Shown here: positions 1-7,960 of the stretch, piece after piece
Numbering within the stretch: position 1 is the stretch's first letter
Layout of the letters: every line of letters starts with the position of its first letter
Source: Chloroflexi bacterium HGW-Chloroflexi-3
GTDB taxonomy: Bacteria; Chloroflexota; Anaerolineae; Anaerolineales; Anaerolineaceae
Length of the DNA stretch: 64,000 nt
Direction: 5' to 3'
Assembly: GCA_002842045.1 (NCBI GenBank)
Contig: PHBX01000009.1
Location: forward strand, 124,001-188,000
Made by a program: the position numbers and the translations under genes
The notes under the pieces: generated by a model
Database searches by the model: none
The model's input: only the letters and a program-made list of their open reading frames with translations
Told to the model about the DNA's origin: nothing

Positions 1-1559
1 CCAGCGGTAGCAGGCAAGGGTACCGGTTCATTATCCTGTCCGACAGGCACCTCCAGTTTGGGTCGTCTGGCTGGCCATAACCCCTCAGGTCGGATGATCA
101 TCATCACTACCAGCAATGCGCCAAAAACCAATAAACGGTAACTTTCTAACTCTCTAAGAATCTCTGGTAATCCTTTTAGGGTAAAGGCTCCCAAAACAAC
201 ACCCGGGATACTGCCCATACCGCCTACAATCACCAAAACCAGCACGTTAATTGAGACCATTAAGGCATGATCTTCGGGACCGGTGAATTGGTTACGCGAA
301 GCAAACAATGCACCTCCCAATCCCGCAAAAGCAGCGCCCAGGGATAGTGCTAATAGTTTGTATTTTTGGGTATCAACGCCCGTAGCCTGAGCGACCGTTT
401 CATCCTGGCTAATCGCCAACCAGGCTCGCCCAATACTGGATTCCTGCCAGCGTTTTGCCAGGAAGATGGAGAGCAGAACCGCTAGGATAATCAAATACAT
501 AAAGTCAACATCGGACGTGAAAGACCGTCCGAATAGAGTGGGACCGGCAATATTTCGCACACCCCGTGGCCCCATGGTAAAGTCTTTTAAGATATCGCTT
601 TTTAACAAAATACGAATGATTTCGCCAAATCCCAGGGTCACGATGGCCAAATAATCACCTCGCAAACGCAAAATAGGCAATCCAATTAAGATACCCGATA
701 ACGCCGCAGCAACAACAGAAACAGCCAGTGCAATCCAGAAATTCCAGACCAGATTATGGGGTTCGGGGGATGTTGTCAGAGCAAATGTATAAGCGCCAAT
801 AGCAAAGAAAGCAACATAACCCAAAACCAGTTGACCGGAAAGACCAACAATGATATTCAAGCCCAGCCCTAATAACACATAAATGCCAACTGTACCCATC
901 ACGTAATTCCAATATGCCCCCCAGGTACGTGGTAGTAAAACCAACAAGAGCAGCACAATACCCATCAGCACATAAGTGACATAGGGATTTCCCTGTACCT
1001 TACCCAACCAGGTACTTTGAGACCATTTTTGAATCTTCGTTCGGTTAGTCCTTACCTGTTGCTGGCTTCTCTCACTTCCAAAAGCCAATAAACCACCAAC
1101 CAGCGCCATCAGGGTACTGAAGCCAACGTGGATTAATCCACCCAAGACGAGGCTCTGGTTGAAAAGGAAAAATTTGATTGAATCGGAAGAAAGCATGCTG
1201 AGATATTTACGCATGTCAGTTCCACGGGCATCCAACCCACCTACAACGAAACCATACAGCATAACCAGAACCCCAGCTGACAGTCCTGCTACAGCAGCAC
1301 GCATCAGCACTTTCGCCAGGGTCAGCGTTTCGTGCTTATCCTGACGTGAAGCTCGCCATCCATTCCAGATGCCCAGAAAACCCAGGAAAATGAAAAAGTT
1401 ACTGATTGAAGGGATTTGTCCAACACCAAGAGACTGTCCTAACACTTTCTGAATCAAACCTGAAAAAACAACGGTAAAACCAATTAATGCCAGGAAAATT
1501 ACGATAATACCAAACACCAGACCGCTTCCGGCGGATTTTTGTAAGGATTGTTTGTTCAT
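1..1559 (-). CDS. livM: Branched-chain amino acid ABC transporter permease LivM (3' end beyond window)
   Basis: Membrane permease of the Liv-type branched-chain amino acid importer; with LivH it would form the channel. Reading on the minus strand from ATG at 1559 there is no stop to the window edge, so at least 519 residues are seen and the C-terminus is missing. The C-terminal half has the LivM core, including a 'GLSGQLVLGYVAFFAIGAY' segment and a 'GGMGSIPGVVLGA' segment near the window edge. An N-terminal block of about 200 residues with extra hydrophobic segments precedes the core, longer than in enteric LivM. The start overlaps the livH stop by four bases (ATGA), implying translational coupling. 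The livG and livF ATPases are expected beyond the left edge. Confidence 0.92.
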   Translation of the reverse strand, partial: MNKQSLQKSAGSGLVFGIIVIFLALIGFTVVFSGLIQKVLGQSLGVGQIPSISNFFIFLGFLGIWNGWRASRQDKHETLTLAKVLMRAAVAGLSAGVLVMLYGFVVGGLDARGTDMRKYLSMLSSDSIKFFLFNQSLVLGGLIHVGFSTLMALVGGLLAFGSERSQQQVRTNRTKIQKWSQSTWLGKVQGNPYVTYVLMGIVLLLLVLLPRTWGAYWNYVMGTVGIYVLLGLGLNIIVGLSGQLVLGYVAFFAIGAYTFALTTSPEPHNLVWNFWIALAVSVVAAALSGILIGLPILRLRGDYLAIVTLGFGEIIRILLKSDILKDFTMGPRGVRNIAGPTLFGRSFTSDVDFMYLIILAVLLSIFLAKRWQESSIGRAWLAISQDETVAQATGVDTQKYKLLALSLGAAFAGLGGALFASRNQFTGPEDHALMVSINVLVLVIVGGMGSIPGVVLGAFTLKGLPEILRELESYRLLVFGALLVVMMIIRPEGLWPARRPKLEVPVGQDNEPVPLPATA

Positions 1560-2662
1560 ACCTTCTCCTCCGAAAGTGCTTCACCTAATATTCCGGAAGG
1601 TCTGAAAATTAAGACCAGAATCAGGATTGAAAACGCGATCACATCCTTCAATTGGAAATCAATACCGAGAACAGCTGGTCCTAATGATTCGACAATTCCG
1701 AGGAACATACCACCCAACATGGCACCCGGTATATTACCAATCCCGCCCAATACCGCTGCCGTAAAAGCCTTAATGCCTGGCAAAAAGCCGACAAAATAAT
1801 TGAACAAACCATTGTGGATACCCCACATCACCCCCGCAGCGCCTGCCAGTGCGCCACTGATAACAAATGTGCGGCTGATGATCTGATCAACATTAATACC
1901 CATTAAGGCTGCAGTTTTCTTATCCTGCGCAACCGCGCGCATGGCGCGTCCCAATTTCGTACGTTGCACTAACACATAAAGCCCAACCATTAAAATTGCC
2001 GATAAAACTAAGGAAAAGATACCAGTATAGGTTAAAACCACCGTACTGCCAGCCAATTCGACATGCCAGCCAATACCACGATCCAGCACTACTGGATTGA
2101 TATATTGGCGTCGTTGAGGTCCAAATAATAATTGACCTGCATTCTGTAAGAATATGGAGGCTCCAATCGCACTGATTAATGGCACCAAACGAGGTGCGCC
2201 ACGTAATGGTCGATAAGCGATCTTTTCAAGGAAATAACCGGATAGCGCAGCAATGGTCATACCTGCCAGAAATGCCAGGAAAACGGCTATAACCGGATTA
2301 GCATTCAAAAAAGACATCTGACTGCCATCTGCTGCTGTGACTTGTATGGCATTAAACGCTTCGAACACAAAATATCCCCCAAACGTGCCGATCATCATCA
2401 CTTCCCCATGTGCAAAATTGATCATGAATAAAATACCATAAACTAATGTGTATCCAATTGCAATCAATGCATACATTCCACCAATGATCAACCCAGAAAC
2501 AGAAAGTCGCAGCCAGGTGTCTGCCCCGAACTGCGACTCTGCTGCAACGTCGATTGCACGCACAATAACGAGCGCAAGCAAAAGGAGCGCCGCAATAATT
2601 CGAATAATTTTTACAGTATTCTGGGGCAATGTAAGCGGGATCTTTTTCCGCAAAGCTTCCAT
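1556..2662 (-). CDS. livH: Branched-chain amino acid ABC transporter permease LivH
   Basis: Second membrane subunit of the Liv importer, 368 residues. Family features seen are 'YTLVYGILFMINFAHGEVMM' near the N-terminal third and 'AAVLGGIGNIPGAMLGGM' near the C-terminus, the loop that contacts the ATPase in this family. About eight to ten hydrophobic segments are visible. A good ribosome site (GGAGG) lies 5-6 bases before the ATG. It is followed by livM with a 4-base overlap and preceded by livK across a hairpin. Known LivH is about 300 residues; the excess is an N-terminal extension and a short insert ('AIQVTAADGSQMSFLNANPV'). Confidence 0.93.
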   Translation of the reverse strand: MEALRKKIPLTLPQNTVKIIRIIAALLLLALVIVRAIDVAAESQFGADTWLRLSVSGLIIGGMYALIAIGYTLVYGILFMINFAHGEVMMIGTFGGYFVFEAFNAIQVTAADGSQMSFLNANPVIAVFLAFLAGMTIAALSGYFLEKIAYRPLRGAPRLVPLISAIGASIFLQNAGQLLFGPQRRQYINPVVLDRGIGWHVELAGSTVVLTYTGIFSLVLSAILMVGLYVLVQRTKLGRAMRAVAQDKKTAALMGINVDQIISRTFVISGALAGAAGVMWGIHNGLFNYFVGFLPGIKAFTAAVLGGIGNIPGAMLGGMFLGIVESLGPAVLGIDFQLKDVIAFSILILVLIFRPSGILGEALSEEKV

Positions 2663-2713
2663 TAAGCCTCCAATGTGTTTAAGTTAGGATTTTTCTATGA
2701 TACCATAGGGAAA

Positions 2714-2742
2714 CTGCGGAAAGGGATTTTTCCTCTCCGCAG
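2714..2742 (-). terminator. Hairpin between livK and livH
   Basis: CTGCGGA (2714-2720) pairs with TCCGCAG (2736-2742), with additional inner AAGG/CCT pairing. On the minus strand the stem is followed by TTTCCC rather than a long T run. It is probably a partial terminator or mRNA-stabilising hairpin that lets the binding protein be made in excess over the permeases, a common arrangement in ABC operons. Confidence 0.6.
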
Positions 2743-2767
2743 TGACCCTGACATTCAGAACGAGGGA

Positions 2768-4063
2768 TTACTTCTCAGCCTGTACCCATTCACCGTTGTC
2801 AACAACGTAGAAGGTTGGACCAGCAGTGTTACATTCACCAACTTCGCTACAGGTGACATCACCGGTAATGCTGGTAAAGCCATTGGTGGCACGAACAGCA
2901 GCCACTAAAACACCACGTGGAATATAGAGTGAACCGTCAGCACCTAAGACTGCTACTTTTTTGACCTTTGCCATCAAGACAGCTGCAGCGTCATAACCAC
3001 TCCAGGTGTAGGGAGATAAAGTTCCAGCAGCCACACCATAGGCAGCCAGGTAATCAGCGTCAAATTTCAGTTTTGCTTCGGATTCCGGTGGGATTAAGGA
3101 CGCAGCATATGCACCCTGTCCATTGGCACCGGTCTTTTCAACGAACTCTGCACCAAAAGTACCATCACAACCAAAGAAGACTGCGTTTTCAAGACCACTT
3201 TGTTTCATATTATTGGTCAAAACAACACCTTCAGCTACATAACCACCAAAATAAACTGCTTCTGGGTTTTTTGCTGCCAGTGCTGATAATGTAGCGGTGT
3301 AGTCTGTTTCACCAGGAGTTACAGCTTCGTAACCAACCACTTCACCACCTAAAGCGGTGAACTCTTGTCGCACCACATCGGCTAACCCTTGGCCATACGC
3401 GCCACCATCATGTAATACGGCGATCTTACGAAAACCTAATTTGTTATAGAGGTAATCTGCAGCAAATTGACCCTGAACAGCATCGGTGAAGGCAATTCGG
3501 TTGAAAACCTTAGATCCGAGGGTGGTCAGTGGTGGGTTGGTTGCTGAAGGAGACATCATTGGTATGCCAGCTTTTTCATAAATTGGCATGGCAGCTTCTG
3601 TAGAACCCGAAAAAATATGACCAGCAATTGCAACCACGGTTGGATCGGTAGCCAATTTATTAGCAACTGCTGCGCCACCTTCTGGGGCACCTTGAGTATC
3701 CTGGGCAACCAATTCGAAAGCAAATCCTTCAACAGTTCCAGCATCCTTTACAGCAATGGCTGCACCCTGGGAAATATCCACACCGAATGAGGCGTAGTCA
3801 CCGGTAAGCGGAGCACCCATACCAATTTTGACAGTCTTCCCAGCCGGGATAACTGCACAACCAAATTCATCACTGGCACATACTTCAGGTTCACCACTGG
3901 CAGTATCACCACTGGTTGTATCGCCACTGGTTGTATCACCACTGGTTGTATTTCCACTGGTGGTATCGCCACTGGTTGTATTACCAGCCGGGGCAGCGCC
4001 ACCACAACTTGCCAAAACCATGGCAAAAACGACAAACACAAAAAACAATACACTTTTCTTCAT
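2768..4063 (-). CDS. livK: Branched-chain amino acid ABC transporter substrate-binding lipoprotein
   Basis: Extracytoplasmic Leu/Ile/Val-type binding protein of 431 residues (periplasmic-binding fold type I). A lipoprotein signal ends in the lipobox LASC with Cys20. It is followed by a low-complexity linker of about six TTSGD/N units (residues roughly 27-57), then the two-lobe domain with 'IGMGAPLTGDYASFGVDISQGAAIAV', 'AGHIFSGSTEAAMPIYEKAG' and 'VLHDGGAYGQGLADVV' blocks. The start has a strong AAGGAGGAAGTA ribosome site. It is the first structural gene of livKHM and sits downstream of the leader/attenuator at 4204-4400. Ligand specificity within the family cannot be read from sequence; the Ile-rich leader supports a branched-chain substrate. 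Confidence 0.93.
   Translation of the reverse strand: MKKSVLFFVFVVFAMVLASCGGAAPAGNTTSGDTTSGNTTSGDTTSGDTTSGDTASGEPEVCASDEFGCAVIPAGKTVKIGMGAPLTGDYASFGVDISQGAAIAVKDAGTVEGFAFELVAQDTQGAPEGGAAVANKLATDPTVVAIAGHIFSGSTEAAMPIYEKAGIPMMSPSATNPPLTTLGSKVFNRIAFTDAVQGQFAADYLYNKLGFRKIAVLHDGGAYGQGLADVVRQEFTALGGEVVGYEAVTPGETDYTATLSALAAKNPEAVYFGGYVAEGVVLTNNMKQSGLENAVFFGCDGTFGAEFVEKTGANGQGAYAASLIPPESEAKLKFDADYLAAYGVAAGTLSPYTWSGYDAAAVLMAKVKKVAVLGADGSLYIPRGVLVAAVRATNGFTSITGDVTCSEVGECNTAGPTFYVVDNGEWVQAEK
3894..3983. repeat. Six tandem 15-bp repeats inside livK
   Basis: Six imperfect copies of CCACTGGTTGTATCA in tandem encode the (Thr-Thr-Ser-Gly-Asp/Asn) linker that tethers the binding protein to its lipid anchor. 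Because the unit is a multiple of three, slippage changes linker length without breaking the frame. Confidence 0.9.
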
Positions 4064-4203
4064 TACTTCCTCCTTTGGAAATTTTAAGAACTTGATAAAA
4101 TTTGATTGACGACAATTAAGGTATTGAGAGATGATAACTTTGATATGGCGTGCCTCCTTTTCGGAAGAAAATTGTCTGGCTGAATCCCATTGAATGTGGT
4201 GAG

Positions 4204-4242
4204 AAAAAAGCCACCCTTTTCTTTTTGTTGGGTGGCTTTTTT
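4204..4242 (-). terminator. Intrinsic terminator in the livK leader (attenuator stem 3:4)
   Basis: A perfect 13-bp stem, AAAAAAGCCACCC with GGGTGGCTTTTTT, with a 13-base A-rich loop, ends in a T run when read on the minus strand. It lies between the liv promoter and livK, 22 bases after the leader ORF stop, so it must be read through for livKHM expression. The plus-strand reading also ends in T's, but no plus-strand gene precedes it. Confidence 0.85.
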
Positions 4243-4366
4243 CTTTTTATTGTGGTTTTTAATTTATCTGGCTATAATCTTTTCCGCTCGCCCAACATCA
4301 AATTTGTTCTCCATCTTAACATGGAGGAACCAATAAAGCATGATAATAATAATAGCGAGGGAACTG
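4226..4366 (-). promoter_or_regulatory. Predicted Ile-responsive transcription attenuator of livKHM
   Basis: Three mutually exclusive pairings can be drawn on the minus-strand RNA. Region 1, TTCCCTCGC just before the Ile codons (about 4364-4356), pairs with region 2, GCGAGCGGAA (about 4291-4282), as 9 bp with one bulged C. Region 2 can instead pair TGTTGGG (4297-4291) with CCCAACA (4232-4226) in the 5' arm and loop of the terminator. Regions 3 and 4 form the terminator. A ribosome stalled on the Ile run would mask region 1 and free region 2 to open the terminator; a ribosome running to the stop codon would cover region 2 and allow termination. An extra hairpin, CTCCAT/ATGGAG, lies between 4331 and 4308. 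Confidence 0.65.
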
Positions 4367-4383
4367 TTTAACATGACATTCAT
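4264..4383 (-). CDS. Isoleucine-rich leader peptide upstream of livKHM
   Basis: Short ORF of 39 codons from ATG 4383, or 36 from the in-frame ATG at 4374, ending in TAA at 4264. The peptide reads MNVMLNSSLAIIIIMLYWFL and continues to a terminal IIAR. Four consecutive isoleucine codons (ATT ATT ATT ATC) are followed by Met, Leu, Tyr, Trp, Phe, Leu. It begins about 17 bases after the predicted transcription start and no clear Shine-Dalgarno sequence is visible. Its position between a strong promoter and a terminator in front of a branched-chain amino acid transporter matches the classical amino-acid attenuation arrangement. The peptide itself would have no function beyond ribosome positioning. 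The ORF, codons and hairpins are directly visible; the role is inferred. Confidence 0.72.
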   Translation of the reverse strand: MNVMLNSSLAIIIIMLYWFLHVKMENKFDVGRAEKIIAR

Positions 4384-4406
4384 CACATTCGTTTAGGATT
4401 TTGCTG

Positions 4407-4434
4407 ATTATACAGTGTTTTATTGATCTGTCAA
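4407..4434 (-). promoter_or_regulatory. Consensus promoter of the liv operon
   Basis: TTGACA (4434-4429) and TATAAT (4412-4407) on the minus strand, with a 16-base spacer: both hexamers match the vegetative sigma consensus perfectly. Predicted start near 4400, giving a leader RNA of about 340 bases before livK. Confidence 0.85.
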
Positions 4435-4435
4435 C

Positions 4436-4510
4436 CCTTTTTGTACCTCTTGTTACCTCTTTGTACCTTTTTGTAACGTTTTGTAACGTTTGTAACGTTT
4501 TTGCATGTAA
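4436..4510. repeat. Helically phased T/A tracts with repeated GTTAC motifs upstream of the liv -35 box
   Basis: Seven or so units of 9-11 bp, each a T tract followed by GTACC, GTTACC or GTAACG, run directly up to the -35 box. On the transcribed side these are A tracts in phase with the helix, expected to bend DNA and to act as UP-like elements. The repeated GTTAC core could alternatively be a tandem protein-binding site. Confidence 0.7.
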
Positions 4511-4715
4511 CTTAAATGGATTTTTCCTAATTTTTTTAATGCAATAATTTTAAAAAGTTGTACAATATCTATGCTTTGAACCGTTATTATTCGTTTTTCT
4601 TACATTACATTTCAAGTTCTAAGTTCAATTCATATTGTTAATTCATTGCATATAAAGATTGTAATGGATTCATTTAGGAGCACAAAACAAATTATCCACA
4701 TGGAGGTACAAAGCT

Positions 4716-6587
4716 ATGCTAAAGAAAGTCTATAAAATTATTGCTTTATTGATTGCATTGGTGTTTATTGTTTCCGTTGCCCAACCCGCATATACCAGCA
4801 ATGAGGGCAAAATGCGTGTCTGGGTGGAATTCAGACCCGGACAGGCCGCCAACGTCGAAAAGTCGCTCAATGCTATAGGCGCCGAATTCCATTATCGTTT
4901 TGATCATCTCAACAGTTTCGTGGTCACAGTACCCGAAACCGCACTGACCGGATTGCGCAATAACCCAAACGTGCTCACCGTTGAGGAAGATGCCATTCGC
5001 TATGCCTATGGACAGGAAGTTCCCTACGGTATCGACATGGTACAGGCGCGCGATGTCTGGGATGCCAATCGTGATGATGTCATTGATCCAGGCGCACCTA
5101 CGGGTGCTAATCGCACGGTTTGCATTATCGACTCTGGTCTCTGGACCGCCCATGAGGATTTTGCTGGTGTGAATATTCTGGGGGGATATCCCTCCGGCTG
5201 GGATACCGATAAATGCGGACACGGTACACATGTGGCTGGCACCATTGCAGCTCAAATGAATAGTGTCGGTGTTGTTGGTGTCACTCCTGGAGGTACCAAC
5301 CTCTACATCGTCAAAGTCTTTGGCGATAACTGTTCCTGGACCTACAGTTCAACCCTGGCAGACGCTGCCAACCGCTGTGAAGCAGCAGGCGCTGATGTAA
5401 TCAGCATGAGCCTGGGTGGAACCAATAAAAACGTCATTGAAGAACGTGCTTTTAACACTCTATATAACAACGGAATTTTATCCGTAGCGGCCGCCGGTAA
5501 CGACGGTAACACCGCCATCAGCTATCCGGGTGGCTATGCTTCTGTCATGTCAGTGGCAGCGATTGATAAAAATATGCTGGTGGCTACTTTCTCACAACAG
5601 AATAGCACCGTCGAAATCGCTGCGCCAGGTGTGGATGTGCTCAGCACTGTGCCGTTTATCAACAAAGCTGAAATCACTGTGGATGGTGTCACCTATAATG
5701 GCAATCAAATCGAGAACGCCAAATTTGGAACTGCGACTGGCAACTTGATTGATGGTGGTCTTTGCAATGCGACTGGAGGATGGGCTGGAAAAGTTGTTCT
5801 ATGTGAACGTGGTGTGATCTCATTTTATGATAAAGTCATGAATGTTCAAAATAGTGGTGGTGTGGCAGCAGTTATTTATAATAATGCGCCTGGTGATTTT
5901 TTAGGGACTCTAGGTGAGGGATATACTTCAAACATCCCGGCTATATCGCTCAGCCAGGAAGATGGGCAATCCCTGGTTGCTAATAAACTTGGCATCTCAG
6001 CAACAGTAACAACCTCATCAACCATCCCGGCCAGCGGTTATGAAGCCTGGGACGGCACTTCAATGGCTACCCCGCATGTCTCTGGTGTCGCCGCGCTGGT
6101 CTGGAGTGCCAATCCTGAATGGACGAATGCTCAGATCCGAGAGGCATTGACTGCGTCTGCGCTAGATTTGGGTGCTGCCGGGCGTGATAATGCTTATGGT
6201 TATGGTCTGGTGCAGGCCAAAGCTGCGCTGGATTACCTCGCTGGTGGTGATCCTCCACCCCCGCCACCCCCAAGTGGGACAATGGTTTTAACTGTGACGA
6301 CCTTTAAAACAGTTTATGCCATCAATGATACTGTTGAGATCACCGTAACAGCGAACGACTCTTCAACGAATTCTGCTATCAATGGTGCAAATGTCAATGT
6401 CGTCGTTAAGAATGCCAGAGGAAAAACGGTTGCAAGTTTGAATGGCACAACCAACACAGAAGGTCAAGTTTTACTTTCATTCCAATTAAAGGTCAATATG
6501 GGAAAGGGTGAATATAAAGTGTCTGCAATAGCAAATAAAGAAGGTTATTCGGAAGCCACTGGAACAACAACTTTTACTGTTCAGTAA
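4716..6587 (+). CDS. Secreted subtilisin-like serine protease (S8) with PA insert
   Basis: Extracellular endopeptidase, 623 residues. In order: signal peptide (about 1-27), an inhibitor-I9-like propeptide (about 32-95, 'MRVWVEFRPGQAANVEKSL'), then the S8 catalytic domain with Asp139 (IDSGLW), His169 (GHGTHVAG) and Ser449 (GTSMATPH). The oxyanion Asn is in 'SVAAAGNDGN'. A protease-associated (PA) domain is inserted between the His and Ser blocks (about 315-430). After a poly-Pro linker (about 513-520) comes a roughly 95-residue Ig-like beta domain ending in 'TFTVQ', perhaps for wall or substrate attachment. The ribosome site GGAGG is 11 bases before the ATG. Monocistronic with its own terminator. 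All catalytic residues are present, so it should be active. Confidence 0.93.
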   Translation: MLKKVYKIIALLIALVFIVSVAQPAYTSNEGKMRVWVEFRPGQAANVEKSLNAIGAEFHYRFDHLNSFVVTVPETALTGLRNNPNVLTVEEDAIRYAYGQEVPYGIDMVQARDVWDANRDDVIDPGAPTGANRTVCIIDSGLWTAHEDFAGVNILGGYPSGWDTDKCGHGTHVAGTIAAQMNSVGVVGVTPGGTNLYIVKVFGDNCSWTYSSTLADAANRCEAAGADVISMSLGGTNKNVIEERAFNTLYNNGILSVAAAGNDGNTAISYPGGYASVMSVAAIDKNMLVATFSQQNSTVEIAAPGVDVLSTVPFINKAEITVDGVTYNGNQIENAKFGTATGNLIDGGLCNATGGWAGKVVLCERGVISFYDKVMNVQNSGGVAAVIYNNAPGDFLGTLGEGYTSNIPAISLSQEDGQSLVANKLGISATVTTSSTIPASGYEAWDGTSMATPHVSGVAALVWSANPEWTNAQIREALTASALDLGAAGRDNAYGYGLVQAKAALDYLAGGDPPPPPPPSGTMVLTVTTFKTVYAINDTVEITVTANDSSTNSAINGANVNVVVKNARGKTVASLNGTTNTEGQVLLSFQLKVNMGKGEYKVSAIANKEGYSEATGTTTFTVQ

Positions 6588-6610
6588 AAAATTAATAAAT
6601 TACTCTACTG

Positions 6611-6643
6611 AAGACCCTGCAACTATTTACAGCAGGGTCTTTT
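6611..6643 (+). terminator. Terminator of the subtilase gene
   Basis: AAGACCCTGC (6611-6620) pairs with GCAGGGTCTT (6632-6641), followed by TTTTCTTTCTT. Located 24 bases after the stop codon. Confidence 0.9.
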
Positions 6644-6857
6644 CTTTCTTAACACCCAACAAACTCAACTGCTTTATAGCCGACCTTTCGTGGTAATGGG
6701 GAACTTTTGTCTGCAACCCACGCTTGATACACAACTGCTGAATTTGCTCAGCCAGCTGCTGGGTATCCTTTGCCGAGCAGCGAAAGCGATTGCCAAACCA
6801 CGGGTCAGGTCATTTGGCGTGTGATAATAAGGTCTTGGTATAAATTTCTTTGATCAT
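6627..6857 (-). pseudogene. Remnant of an SPL-family radical SAM gene (internal deletion plus stop)
   Basis: Reading minus from ATG 6857 gives MIKEIYTKTLLSHAK, then TGA (6812-6810), then in the same frame PDPWFGNRF and a tail ending QLSLLGVKKEKTLL. The first part resembles the N-terminus of spore-photolyase-like (SPL) radical SAM proteins, and the tail resembles their C-terminus (which typically ends QLSLF). The whole middle, including the CxxxCxxC iron-sulfur motif, is missing: about 76 codons remain of a family normally near 300 residues. Non-functional as it stands. The family assignment is from memory of the terminal motifs and is moderate. Confidence 0.5.
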
Positions 6858-6905
6858 AAGAACAGTTCATCATGATCATTGTAGAAATTGTTTTGAACGC
6901 AAGTT

Positions 6906-7949
6906 CTACTTCCTAAAATTCTTGCCATTACGTACCGCCACTATTTCGGTAATGATCGCCAGCGCAATTTCTTCCGGACCTCGAGCACCAATATCTATCC
7001 CGATCGGTGAATGGATGCGGGCAATCTGGGCATCCGTTATCCCGTCTGCTTGAAGATCGCGTACATGCTTGGCAAATGTTTTTTTCGACCCCAATGCCCC
7101 GATGTAGCGCGTTTCATTTTTGCAAGCAATTTCCAACGCTGGCACATCCAGCTTATCGTCATGCGAGATCACCACCAGATAAGTACCCTGATCCCAGGGA
7201 AAGCTCTGCAAAAAATCCTCCGGCCACGCCTGCACCAGTCGGTCAACATGTGGAAAGCGTTCGGCATTTCCAAACGCTTTACGTGGATCGACCACGGTGG
7301 TGTGAAAGCCCAGAATCCTGGCATATTGCACCAATGGAATGGCGATGTGCACCGCCCCTACCACTACCAGTTTAGGAGATGGGGCTATAACATCAAAAAA
7401 GACTTCAACCTCTTTTTCCTCAATCTGTAGCGTTTTCCTCATGCATAATTGCTGAGAAAAAACATTCACTATATTTTCTTTCACCAATGCAGTCAAATCT
7501 GCATCAGAAAATTCTCCCAGCATGCTGCCATCTGGATAGGCATAAACCTGTTCACCAACGTGAGCACCTGTCAAAACTGTGACAATCATTGCCAGCCGCT
7601 CATCCAATAAATCTTTCCGCATTCGCTCAAAATTCTCTCTGGATAGTTTTTCCACCCACACTTCAATGGTGCCACCACAAGCTAAACCAACGCTGATTGC
7701 CTGATCCTGGGTGACGCCATAATGCAGCAACTTGGGCGTGCCAGTCTTAAGCACCTTCAATGCTTCTGCCACTACGGCACCTTCCACACAGCCCCCGCTG
7801 ACAGAGCCTGCCATCAATGCCTCCTGGTTGACTGCCATCTTAGCACCCAACCCGCGTGGCGCTGAACCGTATATTTCCACCACGGTTGCCAACGCTACCG
7901 CTTTTTCATCATCAAACCATTCCTGCATGGGTTGTAATATTTCACGCAT
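6906..7949 (-). CDS. xdhC: XdhC/CoxI family protein (molybdenum enzyme maturation)
   Basis: 347 residues. XdhC-type proteins bind molybdenum cofactor, help sulfurate it and insert it into xanthine-dehydrogenase-like enzymes in the cytoplasm. The N-terminal XdhC/CoxI domain is recognised by 'ALATVVEIYGSAPRGLGAKM' and 'GSVSGGCVEGAVVAEAL' (about 16-64), and the C-terminal Rossmann-like domain by 'LVVVGAVHIAIPLVQYARI', 'DPRKAF' and 'YIGALGSKKT'. The usual 'GAGHVA' glycine motif is altered to 'GAVHIA'. Ribosome site GAGGTAAGG. It is the last gene of the 11.5-6.9 kb operon, 11 bases after the methyltransferase. No xanthine dehydrogenase subunit lies in the window. Confidence 0.88.
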   Translation of the reverse strand: MREILQPMQEWFDDEKAVALATVVEIYGSAPRGLGAKMAVNQEALMAGSVSGGCVEGAVVAEALKVLKTGTPKLLHYGVTQDQAISVGLACGGTIEVWVEKLSRENFERMRKDLLDERLAMIVTVLTGAHVGEQVYAYPDGSMLGEFSDADLTALVKENIVNVFSQQLCMRKTLQIEEKEVEVFFDVIAPSPKLVVVGAVHIAIPLVQYARILGFHTTVVDPRKAFGNAERFPHVDRLVQAWPEDFLQSFPWDQGTYLVVISHDDKLDVPALEIACKNETRYIGALGSKKTFAKHVRDLQADGITDAQIARIHSPIGIDIGARGPEEIALAIITEIVAVRNGKNFRK

Positions 7950-7960
7950 AATTCCTTACC

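Noticed and set aside
3894..3983. CRISPR-like regular repeats
   Set aside because: 15-bp units are contiguous without spacers and encode a protein linker in frame.
4150..4371. 73-residue plus-strand ORF in the liv leader
   Set aside because: It runs through the terminator hairpin and has no family resemblance or ribosome site; the minus-strand leader explains the region better.
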